Numbered from the stretch's first letter, positions 43,711 through 56,273 are shown. The stretch: DNA of 64,000 bases from Lutjanus erythropterus (GCA_020091685.1 CM034603.1:2939348-3003347); one strand, 5' to 3'. Numbers and translations: made by a program. The notes: a model not told the origin generated them from the sequence alone.

Positions 43711-44958
43711 TTGAAAGGTATAGTTAGAGTTATAAAAATGAAAATTCAGTCATTATCTACTCCCTCTCATGCTGACCGAGGGTCAGATTTATTTTGTTAG
43801 TCCACAAAACACTGCTGGAGTTTCACAGGAAAACAGTGTTGCAGAATCTCCCAAACAAAGGAAGTGAATGGTGATCGGTTTTCAAATGTAAAAAACAACT
43901 GAAAAAAACAAACAAACCATAAAGTGCCTCCATACTGCTTGTCTGGCATAATCCAAGTCTCCTAAAGCCCCAACATGCCGTTTGTACACTGTCACAACAC
44001 ACACATCCGGTTCAGACAGTGTGCATGTGCACGTGAATGTAGCTCCAAGCTAAGAATCTGCATGGAAGATTCAGGCTAAAAATATTTCAATCAGGAGAGA
44101 CTAAGAGTAAAAGAGAAATGGTTTATTGGCACGTGCATGAGATATGAAACATGAACAGTCTTTGGCGGTCAGACCCCATTGAGGTGAAACAACATGTGTA
44201 TATATATAAATGGGGGTGATGAAGCTGTAGTGAAGAGAACCCCCTGGGGTCTAGACACTGGTGGTGGTGAAGAGGTGCGAAGCAGAGACTGGTGAGGTGA
44301 AGTGGCTCTGGACTCCTGCTGCCTGGACCTGAAGACTGGAGGAGAGGGCTTCAGGGAGGATCGAGGTGAACATCTTGTGGCTCTAGACTCCTGCTGCCTG
44401 GACCTGAAGACTGGAGGAGAGGGCGTCAGGGAGGATCGAGGTGAACATCTTGTGGCTACCTGGGTCCAATGACTGGAGGAGAGAGGGGTGGAGGAGGGTC
44501 ACGCGACTGACTGAATGACAACTGATGGAGCAAAGACAGAGGCAATTTAAAGTTTTGGCAGCAGCAAATTGACTGGCTATCACGACCGTGGCAAAATCTG
44601 ATTGGATAGTAAAGACGAAGGTGAACGCCCACAAACAGCTGATTAGAGGGAATAGGAAGAGAGAGCTGGAGTAAAGGAAAGTTATGAATGAAGGCAGAGT
44701 AATAGAAGGTCTTCCTGATTGAACTTACGCTGAGCTTCATGAAAACTGCAGGAGACTTGAATTACAGCAGACAAGCAGTATGGAGGCATTTTATGTTTTC
44801 ATTCTGTTGTTTTTTCACATTTGAAAACTGGTCACCATTCACTTCCATTGTTTGGGAGATTCTGCAATGCTGTTAAAAAAATAAACCCGACCTTCAATCA
44901 ACATGAGGGTGAGTAAATAATGACTGAATATTCATTTGTGGGTGAATTATTCCTTTAA
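43711..44958. mobile_element. Second TTAA-type foldback element with large loop
   Basis: The left terminus TTGAAAGGTATAGTT and the right terminus, inverted TTAAAGGAATAATTCACCC, are the start of a common fish MITE. The arms (about 43733-43963 and 44733-44950) share ATTCAGTCATTAT, TTGCAGAATCTCCCAAACAA, GGAAGTGAATGGTGA, TTTTCAAATGT and CCTCCATACTGCTTGTCTG in inverted order. The 769-bp loop carries a 75-bp tandem repeat and may itself be an insertion. Confidence 0.8.
44302..44483 (+). repeat. 75-bp tandem repeat, 2 full copies plus part
   Basis: Units at 44302-44376 and 44377-44451 are nearly identical, each starting GTGGCTCT(G/A)GACTCCTGCT and ending GGTGAACATCTT. A third partial unit follows from 44452. 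The few differences between units imply recent duplication. Confidence 0.95.
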
Positions 44959-45890
44959 CTTCCCTCCCTGGCAGTCAGACTAACATCAGGAAGTTAGCTT
45001 TACCTGGCTAGCATGGTAGCTAACAATGAAAATAAACTCCTCAGAAAGATCTAAAATGATTTAAAAGAGTGAACTTGCATTTGTACTGCAGCCCTTTACA
45101 GCAAGTTTACAACTCCACTGTGGACTCAACAGCTGACTTAACAGTTGAGTTGTCTGCATTCTTCTAGTTCTTTAAAAAGTCTTAAAATGTCTTAGATGTT
45201 ATAAATATTCAGTCTTAAAGTTATTAATAATTAATAATAACAATAGTTTTGACTTGATGGGGTCTTAATCACACTACAAATAGTAATTCCAGTCATCCAT
45301 TATTTTTTTCATTCATTTCCCTTCAAAATAAGACATGTATTTGGTGTATCAGAATCAACATCTGGTATAAAAGTGTTAAAAAAAAAAAAACATTAAACAT
45401 GAAACTTTTTTATACATGTAGACACTGTTATGAGTCTTATTTTTATGGTTTAAAACAAATGAGTCAGCTATTTTTGTTCCATGAAAATCAGTGTTTATTT
45501 TTGTGTTTTGCAGATAGAACCTTTTTATTCCAAGCAAAAATTGAGTTCTTAGGATTAGAAGGTTCTGTTTGACCTGTGGGCCCAATTTACAACTTTCAAT
45601 ATTGCACAGTCAGCATACATCTAGGGTCTGTTCTGCATATCATTTTTGCTGTTTGGAATGCAAAAACTGAAGCTCAATATCTCAAAACCACTCAAAATGC
45701 AGATAGAACATTATAATTCAAAGGGAGAGTTATATGACTGTATTCTCAATGACCTCTCATGGTTATGGTGATTTACAGTTTTTCAAAAACCTTGAAAAAA
45801 ATATTTAAACCCTTTATATAACTTAGGAAGTTAATTAGATTACAAAACAGATGAAATTGTAATCTGGGCCAAAAAAATATGTGATTAAGT
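44959..45890. other. Non-coding spacer
   Basis: A run of A at 45378-45390 and chance frames only. The segment 45620-45730 (CTCAATATCTCAAAACC) looks like a dispersed repeat but could not be assigned. Confidence 0.45.
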
Positions 45891-45894
45891 TTCA

Positions 45895-46282
45895 GTCAGG
45901 CTTGGGGAGTGATGTTTGACATGTAACGAGATTATGTAATCTGGATACCAAATTCTCTGATTCCAGCTTCTGAAATGTGAATATTTTCTGGTTTCTTTAC
46001 TCCTCTGTGACAGTAAACTGAATATGTTGGAGTTGTGGATAAAACAAGACATTTGAGGACGTCATCTTGGACTTTGATCAACATTTTTTGACATCTCATG
46101 GAGGAAACAACTAACTGATTAACTGAGAAACTAATCAACTGATTAATTGATAATGAAAATAATCGAGTTACATTGCTTTAACATTGTGTTACTTGGATTA
46201 TATCACTGACTACATTTTTAACAATAATAATACTAAGTAACCAATCAGAATACATTTTTTAACTAAACCCTCCCAACCCTGG
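45895..46282. mobile_element. MITE with a second MITE inside
   Basis: The outer ends CAGGCTTGGGGAGTGATG (left) and, inverted from 46282, CAGGGTTGGGAGGGTTTAGT (right) fit a fish group starting CAGGGTTGGG. Inside, from about 45958 to 46172, lies another common fish repeat with AACTGAATATGTTGG, AAAACAAGACATTTGAGGAC and GATTAATTGATAATGAAAAT words. Both are decayed. Confidence 0.6.
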
Positions 46283-47150
46283 TTACTAATCTAAATGCTG
46301 ATAATTATGAAGAGATTCCATCTGAATATTCTGTTCAGGCTGTCTGATGGAGGTCTGCTCTCTGCTGAGTGACCTCTTCTAGTTTGATCTGTGTTCTCTC
46401 ACCTTCCAGCATCACAAAACGGACACGACTGGACTTGTCTCAGTCCCCGAGCTGCACTGGAAAGCTGGTTCTATACAGTATGTCCTTATTCTGTGTATGC
46501 TGATCTGGTCCATGTGTCCTATCACATCATAGCAGAGAGCAGACTGCTGCATCATGTAATGGGTTAGACGGGCACAGGTGCAAAAGTGCACATCCAGTTT
46601 CTCCTTCACACACAAGCACACACTCCACTAACTCCCTTGATGCCAAAAGAAGAGTGGCTAACCTCAAAGTACAGGGAGGGGTGAGGGGGTGGGGGTGTTC
46701 ATGTGTGCCTGAGGGAAGAAAATCTAATTAAGTGTGTTTCTTTGGGCTACAATGTGTCTGTCCACTGAAATATCTACCCACCTGACAAGGACATCAGTGA
46801 ATATATACATATTCTTTCATCACTGTTGGCAGAGCTGGAGAAAAATCATGTTTAAAAGATACAGTACATTGTAGTAAAAATAGATCTTGCTATCGAACCG
46901 TCATTAAATTCACAAACAGGCTTCATTCTGCCTTGTGAGGATTGTCTGCTGGCTGACCTGAGTGGCTTGTTTGTACTTAACTTTTCCTCCAGCGCCAATT
47001 TATTGCTACATAAGCCTACATACATATTGTGAGATATCTACTGGACGGACTAGTACAGATATTGATAAATCTAAATCTAATGACCTTGATGATCCCCTGA
47101 CTCCTACTCTACTACCACCACAAGGTTCATATTTATGTTTTCTTGTGGAG
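46283..47150. other. Non-coding spacer
   Basis: Nothing is assigned; chance frames at 46412-46621 and 46962-47240. Confidence 0.5.
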
Positions 47151-47152
47151 TG

Positions 47153-47901
47153 GGAGTTTTTCTTCTTAACACATGATACACGTCAGAAAATATTTGCTGA
47201 AACACTGAATTGTGGAGTTAGACTGTCAAACTGTTCATGATTTCTGCATTCAGGATTTTTTGGGCAGACCTGAAACATGGCTCACTGACATGCTGGATCC
47301 ATGGACCCACAACAATGTATATGCCCCATAAACCGACACATAGATGCCTGCCAGTTGTGAATGTGCCTTCAGTGACTCTCTCAGTCCCACAACAAACATC
47401 ACCATAATGATGAAGGTCACCTAACTATTGTTACCATGTCCAAAACTCATAAAATGCCTTACTAAGTGTGTTAAATGGCACAGGAAAAGCTTAAAATGTA
47501 CATGCAATGTATCCTAAAAAGTGGCTTGCTACATGATACATCATACCTTGAAATCATGTTGGAAATGCAGCAAGCAAATCTTTCAAAAAAAAAAAAAAAC
47601 TGTGGTCATATGTAAGTTATATGAACTATTAAAGTCAGTGTAAAAGAAAAAGAGTTTTTCTTCTTAACACCTTATATGTTCAAAAATAGTTGCTGAAAAC
47701 ATGGAAACACTGAGAACTATGTGGTTCGGAAATGTTACATGTCACAATTTCTGTGTTCAGGATTTTTTGGGCGGGCCTGAAACATGGCTCAGTGACTTGC
47801 CGGAGCCATGGGCCCCCAACACTGGAAATACACCGCGTATCCTTCCCCTCACCCTCCCTAATGGTCAGTTTTAAAAGCACCCTCAGTGACTCTCTCAGTC
47901 C
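47153..47901 (+). repeat. Local direct duplication, units 47153-47388 and 47652-47901
   Basis: Both units contain, in order, GAGTTTTTCTTCTTAACAC, a TTGCTGAAA word, TTCAGGATTTTTTGGGC, CCTGAAACATGGCTCA, GGATCCATGG/GGAGCCATGG and TCAGTGACTCTCTCAGTCC. Spacing is 499 bp. An A-run lies between them at about 47585-47600. Family not recognised. Confidence 0.8.
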
Positions 47902-48439
47902 AGATCAGCCCAGGAGTTCACTTCAGCTCACTTCAGTTCTAACAACCTGACACAGAGGAAAAAAAAAAAAACATCCCGTCACCGTTCTCTGTCTCTGGAG
48001 GCTCAAACATGTCTGGACATGAGATCTTGACATTTTAAATTTTTTAATCATTCAAATTTGACTGGGTGGTTAATAACACGTTTATTTAGTGTGATAAACA
48101 CATTTATCATTGAGTTACATGGTCTTTAAGGAAATGTCTTAACTACTGGGTGGATTGCCATGATATTTGGTGCCCATTTTCATGTCCCTGTATGAATAAT
48201 TTGCTGATCAGCTACTGCAGCTTTTAATCCACCACCAAAACTTTCAAGTTATATCTGCAAAATGGATGATGTTACCTCGGGATGTCAATGAAATCAATGT
48301 CATCGATTGTGGAAATTCAATTTCCATATAAAAAGCTGAAACAGAACACAGACACATGGACACAGATGAAATGTGTGTGTCATTTAAACTTTTGGTAGGT
48401 GCTGTTTGGTGGGAATAAAAATGAAAACGATGGTGGAGT
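47902..48439. other. Non-coding, one repeat-like piece
   Basis: The segment 48135-48245 (ACTACTGGGTGGATTGCCAT, then ATATTTGGTGCCCATTTTCA) matches a dispersed fish sequence from memory. An A-run lies at 47958-47970. Confidence 0.45.
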
Positions 48440-48960
48440 GGTTTGTCTGGCTGGTCCAAGGTACTCTTGTACATGAAGGAAAGGACAGAAAAGACGGGAA
48501 AAAACACCAACGCCTTTCAGCTCAGTGGCCTGGCTCAGGGTGTGTGTAGGCACAGGTGTGCACTAGTGAAGTGCTTCCTTGTGTTCTGTCATGTGACCCC
48601 ACATGTCACATGATGCAAGGGTGAATTATTTGTATTTAACAAAAGGGAAAAAAGGCACTGGCGAAAATAAATTTTTACAAAAATGGTTTAAAATTGATTT
48701 CTTCATTGAGGCCGGGGAAAGTCATAGCATCAAATTTGAAAACCCAAGAAGTCTCTTTCTGGAGGAGTTTCTTGAGACACTCTTGATTTTGACATATTCA
48801 ATTCCTTCTGCTCTTAGGAGGGTTTCATTGCTGGCGTGACATTTGTTGAAATGTCTGGCTATGGGGTAATCCATAGTGTTTATTTTGATGGCATGTTTAC
48901 GTTCACTGATGCTGACCCTTTGCATATCGTATGTTGACGCGTCCCATCTGGTCAGAGCAT
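48440..48960 (-). pseudogene. Penelope-like element, C-terminus and 3' region
   Basis: On the minus strand, ISERKHAIKINTMDYPIARH, then a GIEYV word, then after one frameshift FKFDAMTFPGLNEEINFKPF and a stop at 48675-48677. This is the end of the GIY-YIG-type C-terminal region of Penelope-like retroelements (R/K-SEHK...YPIARHY...W-x-x-L-x-T-x-x-P-x-GLN). The upstream half including the catalytic GIY and the reverse transcriptase are gone. Downstream on the minus strand, GGTCACATGACA and AGCTGAAAGGCGTTGG are familiar from the 3' parts of such elements. Confidence 0.75.
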
Positions 48961-50335
48961 GGACTCCCCCAGACAACAAGCTGCAAGCCTCGTCATGATC
49001 ATCTCTTGTGTGGTAGTATTTTAGACAGAGACACAAGAGTTTGGCTCTCTTTAGCTCCACAAACTGCACATGACTTATCACAGGGGGACAAAATGCTGAA
49101 GTCCAGAGCGACCTGTCCTCAGTCCTCAGTCACAGTTATTTAGGAGACAAAACAGCTGTGAAGAGTAAATTTATTTCCCAAACTGTCCATGATAAACATC
49201 CATCAGAGTTTACAGACCCACCCGCTTCAACTTTGACCTGCTGTACTTAGCAGTTGTGCTGTGTAGTCAGGGATTATAACTGACTTCTCATGTGCGCTCG
49301 ATTTCACTTTGACCTCCAAATAAAATCACTTCTAGATAATCTGGATAAACTGTTTACAACCTGCCTGCCTGTCTGGGAGTTCCCAGACTGTGGTAATCAC
49401 TTTGGTGAGTTACCATAACTGAAAGAGATGATGACCAAAGAAATAAACATAAAGTTTATGTTCTAATAAAATCAGTGCCCCAGTAATCTTCCAGTAAAAG
49501 TTCCACATCTGACATCCCTGGGCTTTTCTTCTTCTTGGCATTGAAAGCGCATCCTCCAAAAACTCTCCTCTCTCCAACTGATGAAACAGCAAACAGGAAA
49601 ATGATGTTCTGGCACCGTCATTAACAGCATTACTGCTGACAAGTAAACTGATCAGCTGGTCCTTCAGGAACTTGGACAACTAATTCATAAAATTACAAAA
49701 ACAAATTGTATCAGGCTTTAATCTAATTCTGAAAACTCTATCACAGCTCTGAATCTTGGCTCAAAAAAGACAGAGCGTGCAAAACAAAGCAACAAGTATA
49801 TCCTCAAAACACAATAATAACCTTGTTTCTCGATGTAGACCTCATTATAATTTCATGAAGGGCTTCTCCAGGGATCGTCCAGAAAGGATGGTCAGAAGTG
49901 ATGCAGCAGAGGCCAAGATCTGAACTTTCCAAAACTTAAATTGCTCTTTATGCAGTGATTGGCCAGGTGTGCAGGGTCCCTCTTAAACTCTTTTAAAACT
50001 TTTCCTTCTTAACTCTTCTATCATCATAACAGAGTCCAACACGTGACCGTTTTCCATGAGAGACTGTCTGAAAGTGTTCTCTGTTTATATCATGAGAGAT
50101 ATATTCTTGGAGAGAGATTGTGGGAGTCACTGGTCTCACAAATGGCATGTCAACGGCATGTCTTTGTGCAGGAGCTGGAGTTTAGGGGAGGTCGCTGGCC
50201 TCTATCCAAAGAGGAGAGTGAAGAGCAACCTCCTGTAATTCAAAAGTTCTCGTATTCAAGTTGTGTCTTTGCTCTTCTGCAAATTATCTCCAAAGCCTAA
50301 AGGCTGGGTGCTTTTTAAACCACAATGTCTCATTT
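48961..50335. other. Non-coding spacer
   Basis: Open frames at 49410-49679 and 50043-50300 show no recognisable domain; no repeats are assigned. Confidence 0.45.
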
Positions 50336-50339
50336 TTCA

Positions 50340-50612
50340 TTCCTACATGTCTTCAAGGACCTATTTGTAAGAGTAAGCAGCACCTGGTGCTGGTGAGCTT
50401 GCAGATTGCACCTCACCTCACCCTCCCCTTCTAAGTGTGTAGAAGAATCTACGTTAGCCACCAAACTTGCAAAAAGGCCCTGTCTAGAGCTGATGTTTGG
50501 TTTATCCATTCTTTGTCCATTCTGTAGAAGCACGGTGGTTCAACATGGCAGTCTCCATAGAAAGGGGCCTTGCAAACTGTAGATATATAGGGTTCAAACC
50601 AGAGTCAAATCT
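50340..50612 (-). mobile_element. Fragment of the TTAAAGGnCCAGTGTG-type repeat, inverted
   Basis: The words CAGATTGCACCTCACCTCAC, TAGAAGAATCTACGTTAGCC, AAGGCCCTGTCTAGAGC, GATGTTTGGTTTATCCATTC and AGAAGCACGGTGGTTCAACA follow a fish consensus I know, related to the element at 23422. Neither TTAA end is clear. Confidence 0.6.
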
Positions 50613-51510
50613 GCCCAGCACCTGAAAAGATGGGTGACCCGTTACCCGCTAATATCTCTGTCTAATCTGCACCCACCCGGAACTGTTAATATAAGCCCAC
50701 AACCCATGACTAAACACACATACAGTCCCTCACATGTCACTCATTGTGTTCCCAGTTTGTGCAGCGCTTGTGCTCCTGCAGCTATCAATATGTTTCCATG
50801 GTGATGATGGGCCTTGCTTGCCGCTATCAAAAGCTAATACTTTTTGAAACTTTTTACAAGCAGCAAAGCATCTGAAAACGTTATTCTTTGCACAGAAATC
50901 CTCCCAAACATCTGACTTGGCCTTCAGCAATGAATTTTTGAAAGTTTCCATCCACTGACTATTTTTGTCTTTATGTCATCAGTTTTAGCCATCAGCTAGC
51001 CTTAGAACCTTGTGGTTGTGGGGTCAAAGGTTGTGTTGTTGACTTTCACCAAAAAATGCTAGTTCATTATACTTTATATTACTGTATTTAGTAGATGCAA
51101 ATGTAAAAAAAATATACTTAAATTTAGGATTTCTGCAATATTATTGTATTATATGTCTTTCATTATACTTTTCACCTTCTGCCCACCCGTAGTTAGTTCA
51201 TTTTTGACCTGTGAATTTGTAGAAATATTTTACATTTTTATCTGTTACACAAGTTTTTTTCAGGTGCCTGATCCGCTGCAGGACTCTATCAAAGGAAATG
51301 AAAACTGGTGATTTTTGCTCGTCAACACTCAGACTATTTAAACTAAGAACAATGAAAACATGCCTTTAAATAGTATATTCCATTTTCTCCTATGTCTTAA
51401 ACTCTGGACCTTTAAAAAGAAAAGATGCAGTGTATGTGTGGAGTTGACACCTCTGAAGGAGCTATGCTGAATAACAGAGTGTAATGTCCATTTTCAATGG
51501 AAAAAAAATA
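50613..51510. other. Non-coding spacer
   Basis: Nothing is assigned. Confidence 0.5.
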
Positions 51511-51514
51511 AAAC

Positions 51515-52050
51515 TATAATTGTGAGCTGCATGTATAGAGCACTGGGTTCAAATATCGAAATGTTCAAGAACTGGATGGAAGAAATGTATTCTATAACAG
51601 CTCAGAAGGTTATTTTCATCTGTGGGGATTTCAACATAGATTTGTTAAATCCAGAAAAACATAAAATGACTGAAGATTTTATAAATATGATGTATAGACT
51701 GAGCTTATATGTAAAAATAACCAGACCAAGTAGAATTACATCTCATTGTTTTACATGAATAGATTATTAATATTTTCACAAATGTTTTGTAAAACAATGA
51801 CAGTGAGCGGATTATTAGTAAAGGACATCAGTGACCATTTGCCAGTTTTTACAGTCTATTATAGTAACTACAACAAAGTAAAGTCTGCCAATAACCTGAG
51901 GACAGAGGAATCCATGAATGCCTTTAGAAATGAATTACTAACTCAAAATTGGTGAATAATATATGAGGGAGAAGACACAGAAAAAGCACATGGTAAATTC
52001 TTAACAATATTCAGATTACTGTATGACAAAAAATGTCCAATAAAAACGAA
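51515..52050 (+). pseudogene. LINE apurinic-type endonuclease fragment
   Basis: The first frame (51522-51758) reads CMYRALGS, then VIFICGDFNIDLLNPEKH, the Asp/Asn metal-site motif GDFN of APE-like LINE endonucleases, and ITRPSRITSHC. After a frameshift the next frame (51746-51955) reads LVKDISDHLPVFTVYY, with the SDHLP motif holding the catalytic His. The fragment ends near 52050, before the reverse transcriptase. Style and motifs suggest the same family as the reverse transcriptase at 12520. The usual endonuclease is about 230 residues; roughly the last 150 are represented. Confidence 0.9.
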
Positions 52051-54585
52051 TATCTCTGTCTCTGCTGAATTATTTTTCATCCCTGGTGGGGACGAAATTT
52101 ATCCTCCCCCTCTGCACTCTGTACAGTTTGCCACAACCCCTGTACTGTGGACAGCACGGCACCAACACAAGCACCCACCAAATAAAAACCTTTTCCCTCT
52201 GCATCCTGCAGTCTGACACCAAATGTTTAAGAGTCATCATTAAATCTAAAGTCCTGATCAGACACAGCAGTTTCAGCAGTGTGGGGTGTCTGTGAACGCA
52301 GCAGATGAAGAGTCAAACACTCAGCTACAGAACATTCTCAGGTTCAACTTAATGAAAGTCCAACATTTGATTGTGTACTCAGTTATAGTTGGCTAATACA
52401 GCTGATGTAAACTTATGAACAGGTTAAATTACCTGAAACAGATCACATTATAAGCATCTGTCTGCAAACATGCAGGCATCATAGTCCATTCTGGTAATTA
52501 AGAAACAGCACTAAACCTCTGAATTTAATCAGTTATTTCACCAATTTTACAGCACAAATATCCATTTACTTTGATTTGGGGCTTATAGCAATCATCAGAT
52601 AACATTAAATATGACACAAACTTTATTTAAAGGCTTTGATTGTGACAGGAAGGACCGGATCAGTCTTGGAGCTCCCCAGTCCTGTTCTGGCAAAAATTCA
52701 GCAAAAAATAAGTTCTGGAAAGAGTGATTTAATTCTGACATGTTAAATTAGCATTTAACCTTTTGCTCTGTTGTGTGTATTATCACACCACCTGTGTCTG
52801 CATCAGGAAAGCAAAAGGCATGCAAGAGAAAATATCACACTATTTCACTACAAATATTTTTTTTTGGATTTTTTTATGGATCATGATCCTGCAAACGCAG
52901 CGTCACAATTCCTGACTTGAGTTCCTAATTTTTCTGTAAATGTTACTTTAACATCTGCAAGGAAAATACTAACAGGTTTCATAATCTATAACAAACATGT
53001 TTCAAAAATGTCCCCCTCTGTTTTCTTTCATTGGATATGTGTATGTATATGGGTGTGATATGTGTGCATGTATGTATATGATTATGTGTCAATATGTACA
53101 TGAGATAAGACAGAAATAAAAATATATATTTTTATGTGAAGAGTTGGATAATGGAGAAGGGGTTTGATTCAATAAGTGTGTACTTCCTCCTATTCCTTTT
53201 GGAGCATGTAAACTTTTGGGTTTACTTACGTTTTTTACGTTTGAAATGAAGATCTATTTAATCTAAAATATGTTTTGAGTACAACTATGTATGAGTACAG
53301 TATAAGCCTCCAGTGTGTAGCACGTATTTTCTTACAAAAAGACAGCATTATGTTATAAATATAGGTCGATGGGATGATATGTTTGATAGGAGAAGCATCC
53401 ATTCATCTCTGCATGCATTCAGTAAGGAACCAGCTTCAGGCTCGCCTCCATCAGTTAATACTTCACAAATCAGAGTGTGCAGATGCTTTTCCTATTATTA
53501 TTCACTGAATTGGATCTCCAGCACCTCCAACGCGTTTTTATTTCATGAGCAGCGATCTTTGTGTGGTTGATATGTTTTCAAAGGCCGAGCAGAACTCCTC
53601 CTCATGAGGAAGAATCTTGATGTGTTACACGAGCCGAGCTCCTCTTTAATATTCAGATAACAAAATTCAGACTTGTGGTGATAAAATTTAAATTTATGTT
53701 CAGTAAGCATTTTGATGATATCAAACTCCAGTCATCAGTCTGAGCCAATCAGGTCACCTCCTCCTCCTGTTCTTTTAAAAGTGTTGCACTCCCCACTGTG
53801 GTGCTCTGACAGTTTTGTAATGGATGAGGAGACCAGGCAGGCTGCAGCGGAAAAGCTTTCCCCAAGAGGGGACTCATGTCCTTGGATGCAGATGGCTTGC
53901 CGCCAAGGGCAGATGATGTTCTTTTTGAGTTGAATTTATATTTCTGCAGGCGCTGAATTTCCTGTCATGTTTTGCATTATTTTGTCATTTCTCTCTAGTT
54001 TGTTTTACTTGAGTGATTAAAAAGGTTGCATTCACTTAATCCCTGGCAGCACACATCCCATAATACTACAGCAGCCAATAATGAAAGGAATGCCTATAGT
54101 CTGCTTAAGCTACTTACACAATTTCATTAAATTAAAGATAATCCCAGTGCGTTAGCAGTTAGCAGTTTGATGATAATCCAAAAAACAGGAGAAATGAAGT
54201 TGTGTTTTTTGTGCCGAGGACGTGGAGCGAGGACTGGTGATATCTGGCGGTCCAGATGAAGTTCAGTGATGCAGATTGGAGAGGAGACTGTGAAATGTCC
54301 TGAAGGTCTTTGATGGAGCTGTGTGATATTGTGTGTCCAGCACATCTCAGTGATGTCTGCTCCATGCTGCTGACTCCTGATAATTTTTTTTACCTCATAC
54401 ATTTGGATGCTGTGCGGAATAACAGGTTCTGAGCGGCCAGTTTGATGTTCCCCAGCCCCAGACGTTATTTTGGAGGATCCTCGCGGTGCTCTGTCAGGTC
54501 AGGGTTTTTCAACATTCTTTGTTGTTGATGAAATAGAAGAAGAAGATGCTTACTTGACCCAACTTTATTTTATGTTTGCACATCT
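52051..54585. other. Long non-coding stretch without clear elements
   Basis: A TATG/TGTG-rich patch lies at 53035-53110. The block 53390-53660 is non-repetitive with balanced composition and might be conserved DNA. Frames at 52086, 53313 and 53712 have no motif. Confidence 0.4.
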
Positions 54586-54589
54586 GAGA

Positions 54590-55214
54590 AGTTAAGAAGT
54601 ACAAATACTTTGTTACTGTACTTAAGTAGCTTTTTTAAGTATCTGTACTTGAGTATTTATTTTCAACTTCCTACTTTTACTCCCTATGTTTAACACAAAT
54701 ATCTGTATTTTCTACACTATATGTTTTCAAAATCGGCCCATTACTTTAGATTTAATGCACCTGAGGGGAGTTATTAAGTCTTTTCATTTTGCATCAATGT
54801 GCTCCACAGGTGCATATCACACATGACACATGTAACAAGACAAAATAAGATGACACAAGATAAAACAACGAAAAAATGTCAGAGACATAGCAAAGAGAAA
54901 ATGACATAAAAGGCATAACAAGACAAAAGAGATGACAAAGATGTAATGAGACAAAAACGTCAAAGACATGACAAGATGAAAACTACGTAAAAGTTGTAAC
55001 AAGACAAAACATTGTGTAAAAGACGCAACAAGACAAAAAAGATGGCAAAGGTGAGGTTCAGTTAGCTTTGGAAACGGTCAGAAGAAATGTCCTTCAGAAC
55101 TTTTTCACTTCCACACAAGAAGTTGAATCAATACGTCTATGTTTACCAGTGTTTATCACACAAGTACCTGTACTTTTACTTGAGTTCAGAATGTGTGTAC
55201 TTTTGCCACCTTTG
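54590..55214 (-). mobile_element. Fish MITE carrying the 28-bp minisatellite
   Basis: The left part (54595-54700) is dense in AAGTACAAATACTTTG and TACTTAAGTA words. The right part (55150-55214), inverted, starts CAAAGGTGGCAAAAGTACAC, the same start as at 16714. Between them, 54820-55050, lie about eight inverted copies of the 28-bp unit with GTAACAAGACAAAA cores. Confidence 0.7.
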
Positions 55215-55684
55215 AACAAGTGAATAAAACTGTTTTGTCAACTGTCTGAATAACTGAGAATCCTTAGCTTGACTGTCTCAAGAGCCAGGTTACAGATGAT
55301 TTGCTTAATTCTTACTTCTTTTACACTCATTGAGTAAGAGTGATGTAAAAACAAGAGTATGTTGAAAATGTACAGACTATAAACTTGGACTTAACTTAAA
55401 TAACTGCTTAAGTAACGTTTAAGGATTCCTAAAATCTAACAGCAGATTCATTTTGCTCTAAACTGTTGTTAAACCTTGTTCTCCTGGGTGAAAGATGTCA
55501 AGTCAGAAAAATCTGACCCAACTCAAAAATCTATCGCAGTATGTTGCCTTGAAAGTTTGAGTTGTCTCAACTATTTTTTCACAGTGTAAAATGATTCTTA
55601 CATTCTCCAGCTGTAAAAATATGCAGCCTATACACCAAATTAGGAAAAAAGTTTTAATGTTTCATCAACTAATATGTGCATCAT
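55215..55684. other. Non-coding spacer
   Basis: Nothing is assigned. Confidence 0.5.
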
Positions 55685-55868
55685 ATTCTACGTGGCTCAG
55701 TGCCTAAATTTCACAGTGGCTCATCTTCTAGCTATTGATGCCAAATTTTTAAAAAAAGAAAAGCCTTATGGGAAAAGAGAGAATATAATATTTGTGGCTC
55801 CAGACACATTATTAAATTTCTTTTTTTGGCCAAAATGGCCCTTTTGATCGTAAAGGTTGCAGACCCCT
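55685..55868 (-). mobile_element. hAT right end (CAGGGGTCTGCAACC type)
   Basis: Inverted from 55868 it reads CAGGGGTCTGCAACCTTTAC and then GATCAAAAGGGCCATTTTGG, the usual terminus and subterminal part of a fish hAT group. The other end is not found; the piece starting at 19627 is another copy. Confidence 0.65.
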
Positions 55869-56214
55869 GCCTTGGGGTATAGCTAACCTATTTTATGTCT
55901 GACTACATCTTGTGTTTATTACATCTTGCATTTATAGTAGACTAAATTATTTCATAAATTACATACATTTAATACATATAAGTCCTTTAAGAATAAATTT
56001 CCACCAAGAAGTAGAATGTTGTATTAATATATTTTCAAGTTTTATTTTTGGTAGTATATGTATATAATTAACTTTACACATTATTTTGTATTATTTTATT
56101 TTATGTTATTATATCATTGTTATAAAATGACAAACTGAACTTTGACACCTTGATTCCTGTTTGTTCTGACATTTACATCTTTGTCCATTTCCTACACTGT
56201 GACTTTCCCAGTGT

Positions 56215-56273
<59 letters not shown>

